Positions 7,640 through 15,719 of a stretch of 34,848 nt of DNA are shown one piece after another; within the stretch, counting starts at the first letter, position 1, and every line of letters begins with the position of its first letter. The position numbers and the translations under genes were made by a program. The stretch covers positions 1 through 34,848 of the forward strand of contig LFRQ01000011.1 in NCBI GenBank assembly GCA_001512835.1, in the 5' to 3' direction. Source of the DNA: Clostridia bacterium DTU022. GTDB taxonomy: Bacteria > Bacillota > Dethiobacteria > DTU022. The notes under the pieces are model-generated. The model searched no databases. It had not been told where the DNA came from and was given only the letters and a program-made list of their open reading frames with translations.

Positions 7640-8141
7640 GGGGTCAGGTCTTGAAATGTGAATTTTGGGCAAAAAAGGGTCAGGTCTTGAAATGTGAAAA
7701 TTGTTGATTAGGCCCTGCTTTCCAGCGGTAAAAAGTTGGCTTTTTTTGCTGGATATATTGACGACTAATGTTAACCAATTCAGCGACTTCGTAAAAAGTT
7801 AGCTTTTGTTTTGCTGGATTTATGGTTAAAAGCTTATATCTCAAGACTTGACCCCCAGCAATATTTAAAGCTGACCCAAGGCCCGATCTAAAGTGAACCA
7901 AATTGCATGCTGAATTTTTTTAAAAGCAGGTGTCAGGTCTTGAATTTAGTAAAAATAGGGGGCAGAGCAAATTAGGAGGGTCAGGTCTTGCAAATTAGGA
8001 GGGTCAGGTCTTGAATTTAGAAAAAGTTTATAATTCAAGACCTGATTCTATACCTGGGTCAAAAATTCAAAATTCAAGACCTGACCCCCAGGGGATATGG
8101 GTCAAAAATTCAAAATTCAAGACCTGACCCCCAGGGGATAA
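7640..8141. repeat. Cluster of nine or more family A repeat copies
   Basis: Direct cores (GGGTCAGGTCTTGAA) lie at about 7640, 7677, 7930 (variant TGTCAGG), 7978 and 8001; inverted cores lie at about 7835, 8031, 8070 and 8112. Two perfect tandem duplications are embedded: a 23-bp unit (7967-7989 and 7990-8012) and a 43-bp unit (8056-8098 and 8099-8141). A degenerate direct repeat AAAAAGTTGGCTTT / AAAAAGTTAGCTTT with TTGCTGGAT lies between 7726 and 7822. No gene with clear support lies in 7636-8256. Confidence 0.88.
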
Positions 8142-8256
8142 TAATTTGTATTAAAAAAAGGGGACGGGGGCCTAGTGTAGAATTAACCAAACAGATGCTG
8201 CCGGATTGGATCAATGGATGGTGGGAAAATGAGAACAGGTGAAAGGATGATCTAAA

Positions 8257-9153
8257 TTGAAAAGGGATGAGTTTCTCGAAAGCGGCTATGTGCCCGAGTT
8301 TATCCAGTGGCTGGAAACGAAGCTGGATAAGCCGGGCACTTTTGAACACAGTTTCTACCTGGAGAAAGCGGGAAAAGAGTGGCGATGCGGCTGCCTGTAC
8401 GAGGCTTTTCAAGCGTACTGGTGGCCTTTTAGTTTAATCGACCCCGTCAGCGGGGAGAAGGTTTCGGGAGAGGGATTTGAAGAGACTTTTGCTTTTCTGA
8501 CGCGTCTGGCGGAAGCTTTCCGGCGCAGCGTCGGGGAAGGAGATGTGGCTGCCACGCAGCAATGTGCCCTGGCGGCGCTGGAATGGGGCGGTGCCCTGCC
8601 CAAAAACCGGGAGCGGATTCTGGAGATGGGGCCCAGGATCTGTTCCTATTTCCGGGATGTCAGCCACCGCCTGGATTTAGCGAAAGTGACCCTGGGGGAC
8701 CATTACGATATCCGCTCCAACGCCGGGTTTACCAAGCTCCATTTTCTGCTGGTAGACGACCTGATCATGTATGACGGCCGGGTGGGGGCGGCCATGGGAT
8801 TTTTGGTGCGCCGCTTCTGTGAAGAGAAAGGCCTGGAGGCGGTACCCGACAGCCTGCGCTTCTCTTTCGGCCGGGACCGGGGGGATAAGCCGGGTTCTTC
8901 CAAGTATCATCGCCGGGACCCCAGCGACGGCCCCTACAGATTCCCCGAGTTCACCGGCGACCGCTGGCGGCATTTAAACGACAATATCAAGGCCAGCTGG
9001 CTGCTGAAAGCGGTGGCCGACAGCACCGGCTCGCGTTTCAAGGAGCTGCCCCAGGAGCCTCTGCTGAACAAGCGCCTGACCGCCCTGCAGTCCGCCTTAT
9101 TCATGCTGGGGTACGATGTCCGGACGGGCGTCGACAGTGCCCGCCCTGCCTGA
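8257..9153 (+). CDS. Conserved hypothetical protein, 298 aa
   Basis: The protein is soluble, without signal peptide or membrane segments. It is rich in motifs that look strongly conserved: FNAGFTK-like SNAGFTKLHFLLVDDLIMYDGRVGAA in the middle (about 158-185), an RDPS segment near 227-230, and a C-terminal LTALQSALFMLGYDV. I have the impression of related uncharacterised proteins in scattered bacteria but cannot name the family. The helical YDGRVGAAM pattern recalls helix-hairpin-helix DNA glycosylase-like proteins; this is a guess. The TTG start at 8257 has AAAGGATGA about 7 bases upstream and is the only start consistent with the frame. It stands alone between the repeat cluster and clpB. 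A GC-rich 7-bp hairpin without a T-run follows at 9160-9185. Confidence 0.8.
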   Translation: MKRDEFLESGYVPEFIQWLETKLDKPGTFEHSFYLEKAGKEWRCGCLYEAFQAYWWPFSLIDPVSGEKVSGEGFEETFAFLTRLAEAFRRSVGEGDVAATQQCALAALEWGGALPKNRERILEMGPRICSYFRDVSHRLDLAKVTLGDHYDIRSNAGFTKLHFLLVDDLIMYDGRVGAAMGFLVRRFCEEKGLEAVPDSLRFSFGRDRGDKPGSSKYHRRDPSDGPYRFPEFTGDRWRHLNDNIKASWLLKAVADSTGSRFKELPQEPLLNKRLTALQSALFMLGYDVRTGVDSARPA

Positions 9154-9263
9154 CAGCAGGCCCGGCGTCGGGTGCCGTGCCGGGCAGTGCCGTGAAGAGA
9201 AAAAGTCTTTAAGGAAAAAGTCGAAACAGAAAATCTAACGGAAATAGGCTTGCAGGAAAGAGT

Positions 9264-9488
9264 TTGCCAGCAAAGGTCTATAATGAAAAATACTTTACGA
9301 AAAAGGCTGTTTGCCTAAAAGCGGCGCTTGGGCGCCTGGAGCACATAAAGGAAGCCGGGCTAAAGGCGCTGGGGAAAGAAATGCCGCCTCATGGCAGCGA
9401 GATGGTTGAACGGTCCGTTATCGGACGGCAGTCCACCGCCCAGCTGTCCCAAGCGGGACCTCCCTTGTTGACAGTATACGAGAAATAG
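9264..9488 (+). CDS. Doubtful small ORF, 74 aa
   Basis: A TTG at 9264 with AGGAAAG a few bases upstream opens 74 codons. The first half is lysine-rich and helical (AVCLKAALGRLEHIKEAGLKALGKE), the second half low in structure. I recognise no family. It sits in the gap of about 500 bases between the hypothetical gene and clpB, which otherwise has only a promoter candidate. Coding support is limited to the RBS and the open frame. Confidence 0.25.
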   Translation: MPAKVYNEKYFTKKAVCLKAALGRLEHIKEAGLKALGKEMPPHGSEMVERSVIGRQSTAQLSQAGPPLLTVYEK

Positions 9489-9588
9489 GATCGCCGGCAT
9501 ACCCGCCAGGGAAGCACGGAAGCAGCGAAGGAAAGAAGTGTTCTCCCGGCCGGGGGAGCCGGCATTCCTTTATTAATGCGGATTGCTG

Positions 9589-9617
9589 CTGAAAAAATGG
9601 CGGGATCGCGATATAAT
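9589..9617 (+). promoter_or_regulatory. Candidate promoter for clpB
   Basis: A perfect -10 TATAAT lies at 9612-9617, 50 bases before the chosen clpB start. The -35 at 17 bases spacing (CTGAAA, 9589-9594) is poor. Neither a CIRCE inverted repeat nor a CtsR heptad was seen nearby, so heat regulation cannot be read from the sequence. Confidence 0.4.
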
Positions 9618-9667
9618 TTTACTGATAGAAATAATTGACTTCCAAGAGCGAGGCAGGTGCAGCAAGG

Positions 9668-12259
9668 ATGGATCTGAACAGGTTCACCATAAAATCGCGG
9701 GAGGCGCTGGCGGCGGCCCAGCAGATCGCCGTGGACAGCCACCACCAGGTCGTGGGGCCGAACCACCTGATGGCGGCGCTTCTGGACCAGAAGGAGGGGA
9801 TTGCCCCCCGCCTGCTCCAGCAGGCCGGGGTGAACCCGGAGCTGTTCCGGACGGAACTGCAGGAACTGCTCAATAAAATACCCAAAGTTTACGGCTACCA
9901 GGGCCTCCTGCAGATGAGCACCTCCCTGGCCCGGGTGCTGAGCCGGGCGGAGCGGGAGGCGCAAGCCCTCAAGGATGACTACATCAGCGTGGAGCATCTC
10001 CTCCTGGCCCTGGCGGAGGAGGGGGAGCCGGACCTGAAGCAGCTGTTCCAGCGCCTGGGGCTGGAGCGGGACAAGCTGCTGCTGGCGATGCGGGCGGTGC
10101 GCGGCTCCCAGCGCATTACCAGCGATAATCCCGAGGGGACCTTCGAGGCCCTGCAGCGCTACGGGCGGGACCTGACCGCCCTGGCCCGGGAAGGGAAGCT
10201 GGACCCGGTCATCGGGCGGGATGAGGAGATCCGGCGGGTGATGGAGATCCTCTCCCGCCGGACCAAGAACAACCCGGTCCTGATCGGCGATCCCGGGGTG
10301 GGGAAGACGGCCATTGTGGAAGGGCTGGCCCGGCGGATCGTGGCCGGCGACGTCCCCGAGGGCTTGAAGAACAAGCAGGTAATCGCCCTGGACATGGGCG
10401 CCCTGCTGGCAGGGGCCAAGTACCGGGGCGAGTTCGAGGAGCGGCTCAAGGCGGTGCTGAAGGAGGTACAGGAATCCTCCGGGCGAGTAATTCTCTTCAT
10501 CGACGAGCTGCACTCGGTGGTGGGCGCGGGAGCGGCGGAAGGGGCCATGGACGCCGGCAACCTGCTGAAGCCGGCCCTGGCCCGGGGCGAGCTGCGGGCC
10601 ATCGGCGCCACCACCACCGACGAGTACCGCCGCTACATCGAAAAGGACGCCGCCCTGGAGCGGCGCTTCCAGCCGGTGCTCATCGACCAACCCTCGGTGG
10701 AGGATACCATCTCCATCCTGCGCGGGCTAAAGGAGCGCTACGAGGTGCACCACGGCGTGCGCATCCAGGACGCGGCCCTTATTGCCGCGGCGGTGCTCTC
10801 GGATCGCTATATTACCGACCGCTTCCTCCCCGACAAGGCCATCGACCTCATCGACGAGGCCTCGGCCCGGCTGCGCACCCAGATCGACAGCATGCCCGCC
10901 GCTCTGGACGAGATAAACCGCAAGGTGATGCAGCTGGAGATCGAAGAGGCGGCCTTGAAAAAGGAGAGCGACCCGGCTTCGAAGGAGCGCCTGGAGAAGC
11001 TGCAAAAAGAGCTGGCGGACCTGCGCAGCGAGCTCAAGGTCATGCAAGCCCAGTGGCAGGCGGAGAAGGAGTCCATCGGGCGGGTGCGGGAGTTAAAGCG
11101 GACCTTGGAAGAGGTGCGCCACGAAATCGAGAAAGCGGAGCGGGAGTACGACCTGAACCGCGTCGCCGAGCTGAAATACGGCCGCCTGGGCGAGCTGGAG
11201 CGGCAGCTGAAAGAAGAGGAGGAGAAGCTGGCCGGGAAGCAGAAGCACGAGGCGCTGCTTAGGGAAGAGGTTACCGAGGAGGAGATCGCCAGCGTGGTCA
11301 GCCGCTGGACAGGGATCCCGGTAAGCCGGCTGGTGGAAGGAGAGAAGGAGAAGCTGGTGCGGCTGGAGGAGATACTCCACCGCCGGGTGGTGGGCCAGGA
11401 GGAAGCGGTAAAGGCCGTGGCCGACGCGGTAATCCGCGCTCGCAGCGGGATCAAGGACCCCAACCGCCCCGTGGGCAGCTTCATCTTCCTGGGCCCTACC
11501 GGCGTGGGGAAGACGGAGCTCTGCCGCGCCCTGGCGGAAGCCATCTTCGACGATGAGCGCAACATGGTCCGGCTGGACATGTCGGAATACATGGAGAAGC
11601 ATTCCGTGGCCCGGCTCATTGGGGCGCCCCCCGGCTACGTGGGCTACGAGGAGGGGGGCCAGCTCACCGAGGCCGTCCGGCGCAAGCCGTACACCGTGGT
11701 GCTGTTCGACGAAATCGAGAAGGCCCACCCCGAAGTCTTCAACACCTTGCTGCAGATCCTGGAGGACGGCCGCCTCACCGACGGCAAGGGGCGGCTGGTG
11801 GACTTCAAGAATACCATCCTGATCATGACCTCCAACATCGGCAGCCAGGAGATCCTGGCTTTCCAGGAACGGGGGGGCGGCGACTACAAGGCCATGGAAG
11901 AAAGGGTGCTGCGGCTGCTGCGGCAGCATTTCCGGCCGGAGTTCCTCAACCGGGTGGATGAAATCATCGTCTTCCGGGCCCTGGAGAGGGAGCAGTTGAA
12001 GGAGATCGCCGGGCTGATGCTGCGGAACCTGGGGGAGCGGCTGCGGAAGACCGCCGGCTTTGCCCTGGAATGGACCGACGAAGTATTGAGCTACCTGGCG
12101 GAAAAGGGATACGACCCCGCCTACGGGGCCCGGCCCCTGCGCCGCCTGATCCAGCAGGAGGTAGAGACGCCCTTGTCCCGGAAAATTGTCCAGGGAGAGA
12201 TCGTGCCGGGGAGTACCGTCAAGCTGGACCGGGGTCCCGACGCCCTGGTTTTCCACTGA
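9668..12259 (+). CDS. clpB: ATP-dependent chaperone ClpB (Hsp100)
   Basis: ClpB is a cytosolic hexameric disaggregase that threads aggregated proteins through its pore together with DnaK. The 863-residue chain has the full architecture: N-domain (1-145), AAA+ domain 1 with Walker A GDPGVGKT (207-214) and a LFIDELH Walker B, the long coiled-coil middle domain (about 405-530) that separates ClpB from ClpA/ClpX, AAA+ domain 2 with Walker A GPTGVGKT (609-616), pore loop GYVGYEEGG and the C-terminal D2 small domain. The ATG at 9668 is preferred over a GTG-type start at 9635 because [14 protein letters not shown] is the usual ClpB beginning. Single-gene transcription unit. Confidence 0.98.
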   Translation: MDLNRFTIKSREALAAAQQIAVDSHHQVVGPNHLMAALLDQKEGIAPRLLQQAGVNPELFRTELQELLNKIPKVYGYQGLLQMSTSLARVLSRAEREAQALKDDYISVEHLLLALAEEGEPDLKQLFQRLGLERDKLLLAMRAVRGSQRITSDNPEGTFEALQRYGRDLTALAREGKLDPVIGRDEEIRRVMEILSRRTKNNPVLIGDPGVGKTAIVEGLARRIVAGDVPEGLKNKQVIALDMGALLAGAKYRGEFEERLKAVLKEVQESSGRVILFIDELHSVVGAGAAEGAMDAGNLLKPALARGELRAIGATTTDEYRRYIEKDAALERRFQPVLIDQPSVEDTISILRGLKERYEVHHGVRIQDAALIAAAVLSDRYITDRFLPDKAIDLIDEASARLRTQIDSMPAALDEINRKVMQLEIEEAALKKESDPASKERLEKLQKELADLRSELKVMQAQWQAEKESIGRVRELKRTLEEVRHEIEKAEREYDLNRVAELKYGRLGELERQLKEEEEKLAGKQKHEALLREEVTEEEIASVVSRWTGIPVSRLVEGEKEKLVRLEEILHRRVVGQEEAVKAVADAVIRARSGIKDPNRPVGSFIFLGPTGVGKTELCRALAEAIFDDERNMVRLDMSEYMEKHSVARLIGAPPGYVGYEEGGQLTEAVRRKPYTVVLFDEIEKAHPEVFNTLLQILEDGRLTDGKGRLVDFKNTILIMTSNIGSQEILAFQERGGGDYKAMEERVLRLLRQHFRPEFLNRVDEIIVFRALEREQLKEIAGLMLRNLGERLRKTAGFALEWTDEVLSYLAEKGYDPAYGARPLRRLIQQEVETPLSRKIVQGEIVPGSTVKLDRGPDALVFH

Positions 12260-12898
12260 GCGGCAGGGCTGCCCTGCCCATGGGCATCATCAGGCATCGA
12301 CCTTGGCGTCCCGATGCCCTTGTTTCACTGGGCGGGCGGGCGAGCGCTCCTGCCGTTTTCCGGCCCCTGGGGTTCAGGTTGCCTCTTGTCGTCGCGGGAA
12401 ACTCGAACCTCTGGCCTCCTGCGCGTCAAGCAGGCGCCTGGGGTTCAGGGCGCTCTCTTGTCATGGCGGGAAATCCCCGTCGAATGCCGAGTATTGATAA
12501 TATTCCGGGTTTTGGGATATACCGTTTTGCCGGGATGGCCGGCTTCTGGGGCCGGTTCTGGAAGAACGCCGCCCGGGCCGCTCTGTTCTTTCGACGGCCC
12601 GGGCATAATTATGCCCAAGGAGCAGGATAATTGGGAGCAGAACCGGCTGCACGGGGAACCTGGGTCAGCAGCTCGTATCCCCCTGCGGTTATCAGCACCG
12701 TATCGGAATGGCGGCAGCCGCCGACTCAAAAAGTAGGGAGAGGAAAAAGAAACTGGGAGGGGGGAGCACTTGCCCGTTTCCTTCTCTTCCCCGGAATGAA
12801 AAAGAGAGCTTGGGGAAAAACAATAAAAGCAGTTTCAGTCTTGCCAGGCTTTTTCTTTTTACTTTTTCTTTTTACTGTTTTTCAATAAGGAGCAGCTT
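12260..12898. other. 640-bp gap after clpB with direct repeats and tRNA-like fragment
   Basis: No supported gene. It contains two diverged direct repeats beginning CTGGGGTTCAGG (about 12366-12406 and 12437-12478). Between them, on the minus strand, is a segment resembling the anticodon and T-loop part of a tRNA (12399-12438). Further on come a perfect hairpin and palindrome (12571-12616) and a T-rich stretch just before the next RBS. Confidence 0.55.
12571..12616. promoter_or_regulatory. Hairpin overlapping a 16-bp palindrome
   Basis: GCCCGGGCCG (12571-12580) pairs perfectly with CGGCCCGGGC (12595-12604) around a 14-base loop. The last four bases of that stem are the start of a second perfect palindrome, GGGCATAATTATGCCC (12601-12616), so the two structures exclude each other. 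It could be an operator or an alternative-structure element in the leader of the polyprenyl synthase gene; there is no T-run for a classical terminator. Confidence 0.5.
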
Positions 12899-13912
12899 AT
12901 GTCCGCGACCACACTGGCCGGCGGGAAATATGCCCGCGAGCTTAAGCAGGTAGAGGGGATCGTAAAGAAGTCCATGGAGGGGGCTTCCGGCCGGTTAAAA
13001 GCCATGCTGGACTACCTGGCGCAGGGTTCCGGCAAGATGCTCCGCCCCCGCCTGCTTATCCTGGCGGCGGGCTTGTTCAAGGATAAATTTTCGGCCCGGG
13101 AGCGGGCCGAACTGGTGCACGCCGCCGCTGCCGTGGAGCTGATTCATACCGCCTCCCTGGTTCACGACGATATCATCGACGGCGCCGCCCGGCGCCGGGG
13201 GCAGGTCGCTCTTCACCGCCGCTGGGGGGAAGGAAACGCCGTGCAGGCGGGGGACTACCTTCTGGCGGCGGCCTTTAAACTGCTGTCCGTTAAGGTGCGG
13301 GTTCCCGGCCTGCTTCCCCTGCTGGCGGAGACGGTGCGGGCCATGTGCCGGGGGGAGCTGGAGCAGATGAAGCACGCCTTTGACTGGCAGATGACGGAGA
13401 AGGAATATTTCCGCTTAAATTACCTGAAAACCGGGCAGCTGCTGGCTGCCTGCTGCGAGGCCGGCGGGCGCGTTATGAACGCCTCCCCGGAGGAGTTGGC
13501 GGCTTTGCGCCGCTACGGGGCCCACCTGGGTCAAGAGTTTCAACTAATGGATGACCTGCTGGACTACGCCGCCTCCTCCGCGGCCCTGGGCAAGCCGGCG
13601 GGCAGCGATCTCTCCCAAGGGGTGGTTACCCTGCCGCTGATCAGGCTGCTGCAGCAGGAAGCCAGCTACCGCTTCCTGCTTAATAAGGCCGGCAAGGTCA
13701 AGCCCCTGCCCCGGAAGTTGACCAGGATACTCCGGGAGGCCATAGCGGAGAGCGGGGCCCTGGATTACTGCTACCGCCGGGCGGTCCGCTTTCGGGCGGC
13801 GGCCCTGGAGGCGCTGCTGCCTTTTAAAAAGGGGGAGGCGCGCCGCCTTCTGGCGGAAGCGGCCTTCGCCGTAACCAGGCAGGCAGTATTGTTGACGGGC
13901 CACCGGCTCTAA
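12899..13912 (+). CDS. Trans-polyprenyl diphosphate synthase (heptaprenyl-PP synthase II-like)
   Basis: The 337-residue enzyme condenses isopentenyl diphosphate with an allylic diphosphate to make long trans-prenyl chains for quinone side chains or terpenoids. Both aspartate-rich motifs are present: first DDIID (90-94) with the following RRRGQ, and second DDLLD (218-222), which bind Mg-diphosphate. The GKMLRP segment near 45-50 binds the diphosphate of IPP. No bulky residue pattern allows a reliable chain-length call. It starts at ATG with AAGGAGC 7 bases upstream. A thioredoxin gene follows in the same direction, with its promoter overlapping the 3' end of this gene, and a YtpB-like terpene synthase converges on it. 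Typical subunit I (HepS) is not in the window. Confidence 0.93.
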   Translation: MSATTLAGGKYARELKQVEGIVKKSMEGASGRLKAMLDYLAQGSGKMLRPRLLILAAGLFKDKFSARERAELVHAAAAVELIHTASLVHDDIIDGAARRRGQVALHRRWGEGNAVQAGDYLLAAAFKLLSVKVRVPGLLPLLAETVRAMCRGELEQMKHAFDWQMTEKEYFRLNYLKTGQLLAACCEAGGRVMNASPEELAALRRYGAHLGQEFQLMDDLLDYAASSAALGKPAGSDLSQGVVTLPLIRLLQQEASYRFLLNKAGKVKPLPRKLTRILREAIAESGALDYCYRRAVRFRAAALEALLPFKKGEARRLLAEAAFAVTRQAVLLTGHRL

Positions 13913-13920
13913 GGTACAAT
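13892..13920 (+). promoter_or_regulatory. Sigma-A-type promoter for thioredoxin
   Basis: TTGACG (13892-13897), a 17-base spacer and TACAAT (13915-13920) form a strong vegetative promoter. The -35 lies inside the last codons of the polyprenyl synthase gene. Transcription would start about 75 bases before the thioredoxin start codon. Confidence 0.75.
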
Positions 13921-14003
13921 AAAGGCGTCTCCCATAGTAGTCATCCTGGAAGATTATAGGGATTAAAGGGCTATTATTTACTGCGGAAAGGGGTAGGAAA
14001 GAG

Positions 14004-14327
14004 ATGTCCCAAGTTTTGGAGATTGGCCAGGATCAGTTCGAGCGGGAGGTAATCCAGGAGACCCTGCCGGTCCTGGTGGATTTTTGGGCTCCCTGGTGCA
14101 ATCCTTGCAAGGTTATTGCTCCCGTCCTGGAGGAGCTGGCGGCCGACTACGGGGATCAATTGAAAGTGGCCAAGGTTAACGTGGACGAGAATTCCCAGCT
14201 GGCGCAGCGCTTCGGGATTATGAGCATTCCCACCCTGCTCCTTTTTAAAAACGGGGAAGTAGTGGAGAAGATGATGGGCGTCCAGCCCAAGGGGGTTATT
14301 GCCAACAAGATCCAGCCCCATCTCTAA
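14004..14327 (+). CDS. trxA: Thioredoxin with CNPC active site
   Basis: The 107-residue protein has the complete thioredoxin fold: VDFWAPWC, the cis-proline loop SIPT and the C-terminal GVQPKG. It is a cytosolic disulfide reductase. The active site reads W-C32-N-P-C35 instead of the usual WCGPC; both cysteines are kept, and the residue before proline tunes redox potential in this family, so specificity or potential may differ from standard TrxA. GGAAAGAG lies right before the ATG. It has its own promoter. Downstream lies a T-poor AAGAGA/TCTCTT hairpin (about 14346-14365), at best a weak terminator. Confidence 0.95.
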   Translation: MSQVLEIGQDQFEREVIQETLPVLVDFWAPWCNPCKVIAPVLEELAADYGDQLKVAKVNVDENSQLAQRFGIMSIPTLLLFKNGEVVEKMMGVQPKGVIANKIQPHL

Positions 14328-14490
14328 AGATAAATTAAGAGGTTAAGAGAGATAATCATCTCTTACATACGTCTACATGCGTCCATACGGCCGCAATCCG
14401 ATAACCGCCGTTTCCTAATCCACTTTGGCCGCTCCGGCTCGAAGTGGTTTTATTTTTCTCCAAAGGGGAAAGGAGAGGAGGCGGGGAGCG

Positions 14491-15615
14491 CTAAAGAAGC
14501 CGGATCTTGCGCAGGACCTGGCAGAGGCGGAACATGGTCCTGGCTTCCGCTCCCGCCTGGCTCAGCAGGAAGCGGGCGGTCTGCTGCAGCCCCTGGGCCT
14601 TTACCTTGCCGTCGGAGAGGTAGACGGCCAGCAGGCCGTGGACGATGGCCCGGTGAAAGCCGGGGTGGGGGAGGCGGGAGACTTTTTTTAGAGACTGCTG
14701 GAGGAAAAGGGCCAGGCGGCGCCTGGTCTCTTCCGGGGAAGGGTAGCAGGCGACAAAATTAAAGTCTCCTTCCCGGGCGTCTTCCGCCTGGTCGATAAAA
14801 TAGTCCAGGAGGATGTGGAGGCCGCAAACCCAGGGGAAGTAGGCCTCCACGATGGCCTTGACCTCTTTTTTCCCGGTGCGGGGGCGGGTGGCGGCGGCCA
14901 TCAGGGCGAAGATGGCCAGGGTTGAGCCGCAGGCGGCGCTGAACTCCCACCAGTAGATGGAGGGGTGGAACACGGACGCCTTTTCCTTAAACCATTTTTT
15001 AAGCCTGGCCAGGCGTATGGCCGGGTCCAGGTGCTTGTTGACCTGGAGGTCGCAGTAAAGGGAGGCCAGCCGGACAACCTCCTCCTGGACGGCGGGGTAG
15101 GAGGGGAGCTCTTGCAGGCGGCGCCGGCTCTCCTCCACCAGGGCTTGCAGGTAGCCTCCGTCGTTGCGGGCTGTATAGAAGGTGTAGTAGTCGCCGTTCC
15201 CGTTGCTCTCCAGGGAGAGGGCATCCAGGAAAGAGCGATGGAGGCAGCGAAAGGCCGCCTCGTGGTAGATGCCGCCCCGGTCGCAGAGATTGTCCAGGTA
15301 GTCGCTGATGGTTTGCACCGCCACGATCAGGGGGACCAGGGTTTTCGCATAAAGGGGGTTGTAGAGGGCATAGAAGCTTCCCCCCTGGGCGTGGAAGCGC
15401 TTGTGCTGCAGGCTGGAGGTGGCCTGCACCAGCAGCGTCCAGTCGCTGCAGCCCTCCAGCTGCCTGTGCCAGCGCTTCAGCTCTCGGGAAACCTGGGGCA
15501 GCACGGCGGTAAGGAACCGCCTCAGGGAGGTGGAGGGGAGGACCGGCCGGGCCTCTTCGTGGTTAGCCTCTTCAAGGCCGGGAAGGTGAAGAATATTTTG
15601 TTGGTCTGTCTTCAA
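14491..15615 (-). CDS. ytpB: Tetraprenyl-beta-curcumene synthase-like protein (DUF2600, YtpB family)
   Basis: The 374-residue protein matches the YtpB/DUF2600 family, all-alpha class I-like terpene synthases; the characterised Bacillus subtilis member converts heptaprenyl (C35) diphosphate to the sesquarterpene tetraprenyl-beta-curcumene. The clearest signature is AVQTISDYLDNLCDRGG, with acidic residues placed to bind Mg-diphosphate, plus a second acidic segment DYFIDQAEDAREGDFNF. The TTG at 15615 was chosen because AGGAG lies 10 bases upstream; a longer open frame reaches 15852 but its extra N-terminus is arginine-rich and uncharacteristic. It converges with thioredoxin and the polyprenyl synthase, which could make its substrate. 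Substrate identity is inference. Confidence 0.9.
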   Translation of the reverse strand: MKTDQQNILHLPGLEEANHEEARPVLPSTSLRRFLTAVLPQVSRELKRWHRQLEGCSDWTLLVQATSSLQHKRFHAQGGSFYALYNPLYAKTLVPLIVAVQTISDYLDNLCDRGGIYHEAAFRCLHRSFLDALSLESNGNGDYYTFYTARNDGGYLQALVEESRRRLQELPSYPAVQEEVVRLASLYCDLQVNKHLDPAIRLARLKKWFKEKASVFHPSIYWWEFSAACGSTLAIFALMAAATRPRTGKKEVKAIVEAYFPWVCGLHILLDYFIDQAEDAREGDFNFVACYPSPEETRRRLALFLQQSLKKVSRLPHPGFHRAIVHGLLAVYLSDGKVKAQGLQQTARFLLSQAGAEARTMFRLCQVLRKIRLL

Positions 15616-15654
15616 AGGCTTCACTCTCCTGCAGTTCTTGACCTGAATAAAGCA

Positions 15655-15673
15655 GCCGCATTCCCGATGCGGC
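15655..15673 (-). terminator. Possible weak terminator after the DUF2512 gene
   Basis: GCCGCAT (15655-15661) and ATGCGGC (15667-15673) form a perfect 7-bp stem with a 5-base loop. On the minus strand it is followed by TGCTTTATT, only a modest T-run. It lies between the DUF2512 gene and the YtpB-like gene and may only attenuate read-through. Confidence 0.4.
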
Positions 15674-15719
15674 CGCTTGGCTTTTCCTATATAACTCCAT
15701 GAGCGCGTAGACAAAAGGG

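Noticed and set aside
7967-8141. CRISPR-like array appearance
   Set aside because: Repeats are adjacent head-to-tail or inverted without unique spacers of constant length, and there are no cas genes.
9420-9667. CIRCE or CtsR operator upstream of clpB
   Set aside because: Neither the TTAGCACTC/GAGTGCTAA inverted repeat nor the GGTCAAA heptad tandem is present; only a TATAAT-type promoter is visible.
9389-10690. Long minus-strand ORF (433 codons) opposite clpB
   Set aside because: It is the complement of conserved ClpB coding sequence; proline/glutamine/leucine-rich composition is typical of an antisense shadow, and no RBS or family fits.
11093-12256. Minus-strand ORF of 387 codons at the end of clpB
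   Set aside because: Antisense to the second AAA+ domain of ClpB; the low-complexity translated product has no family.
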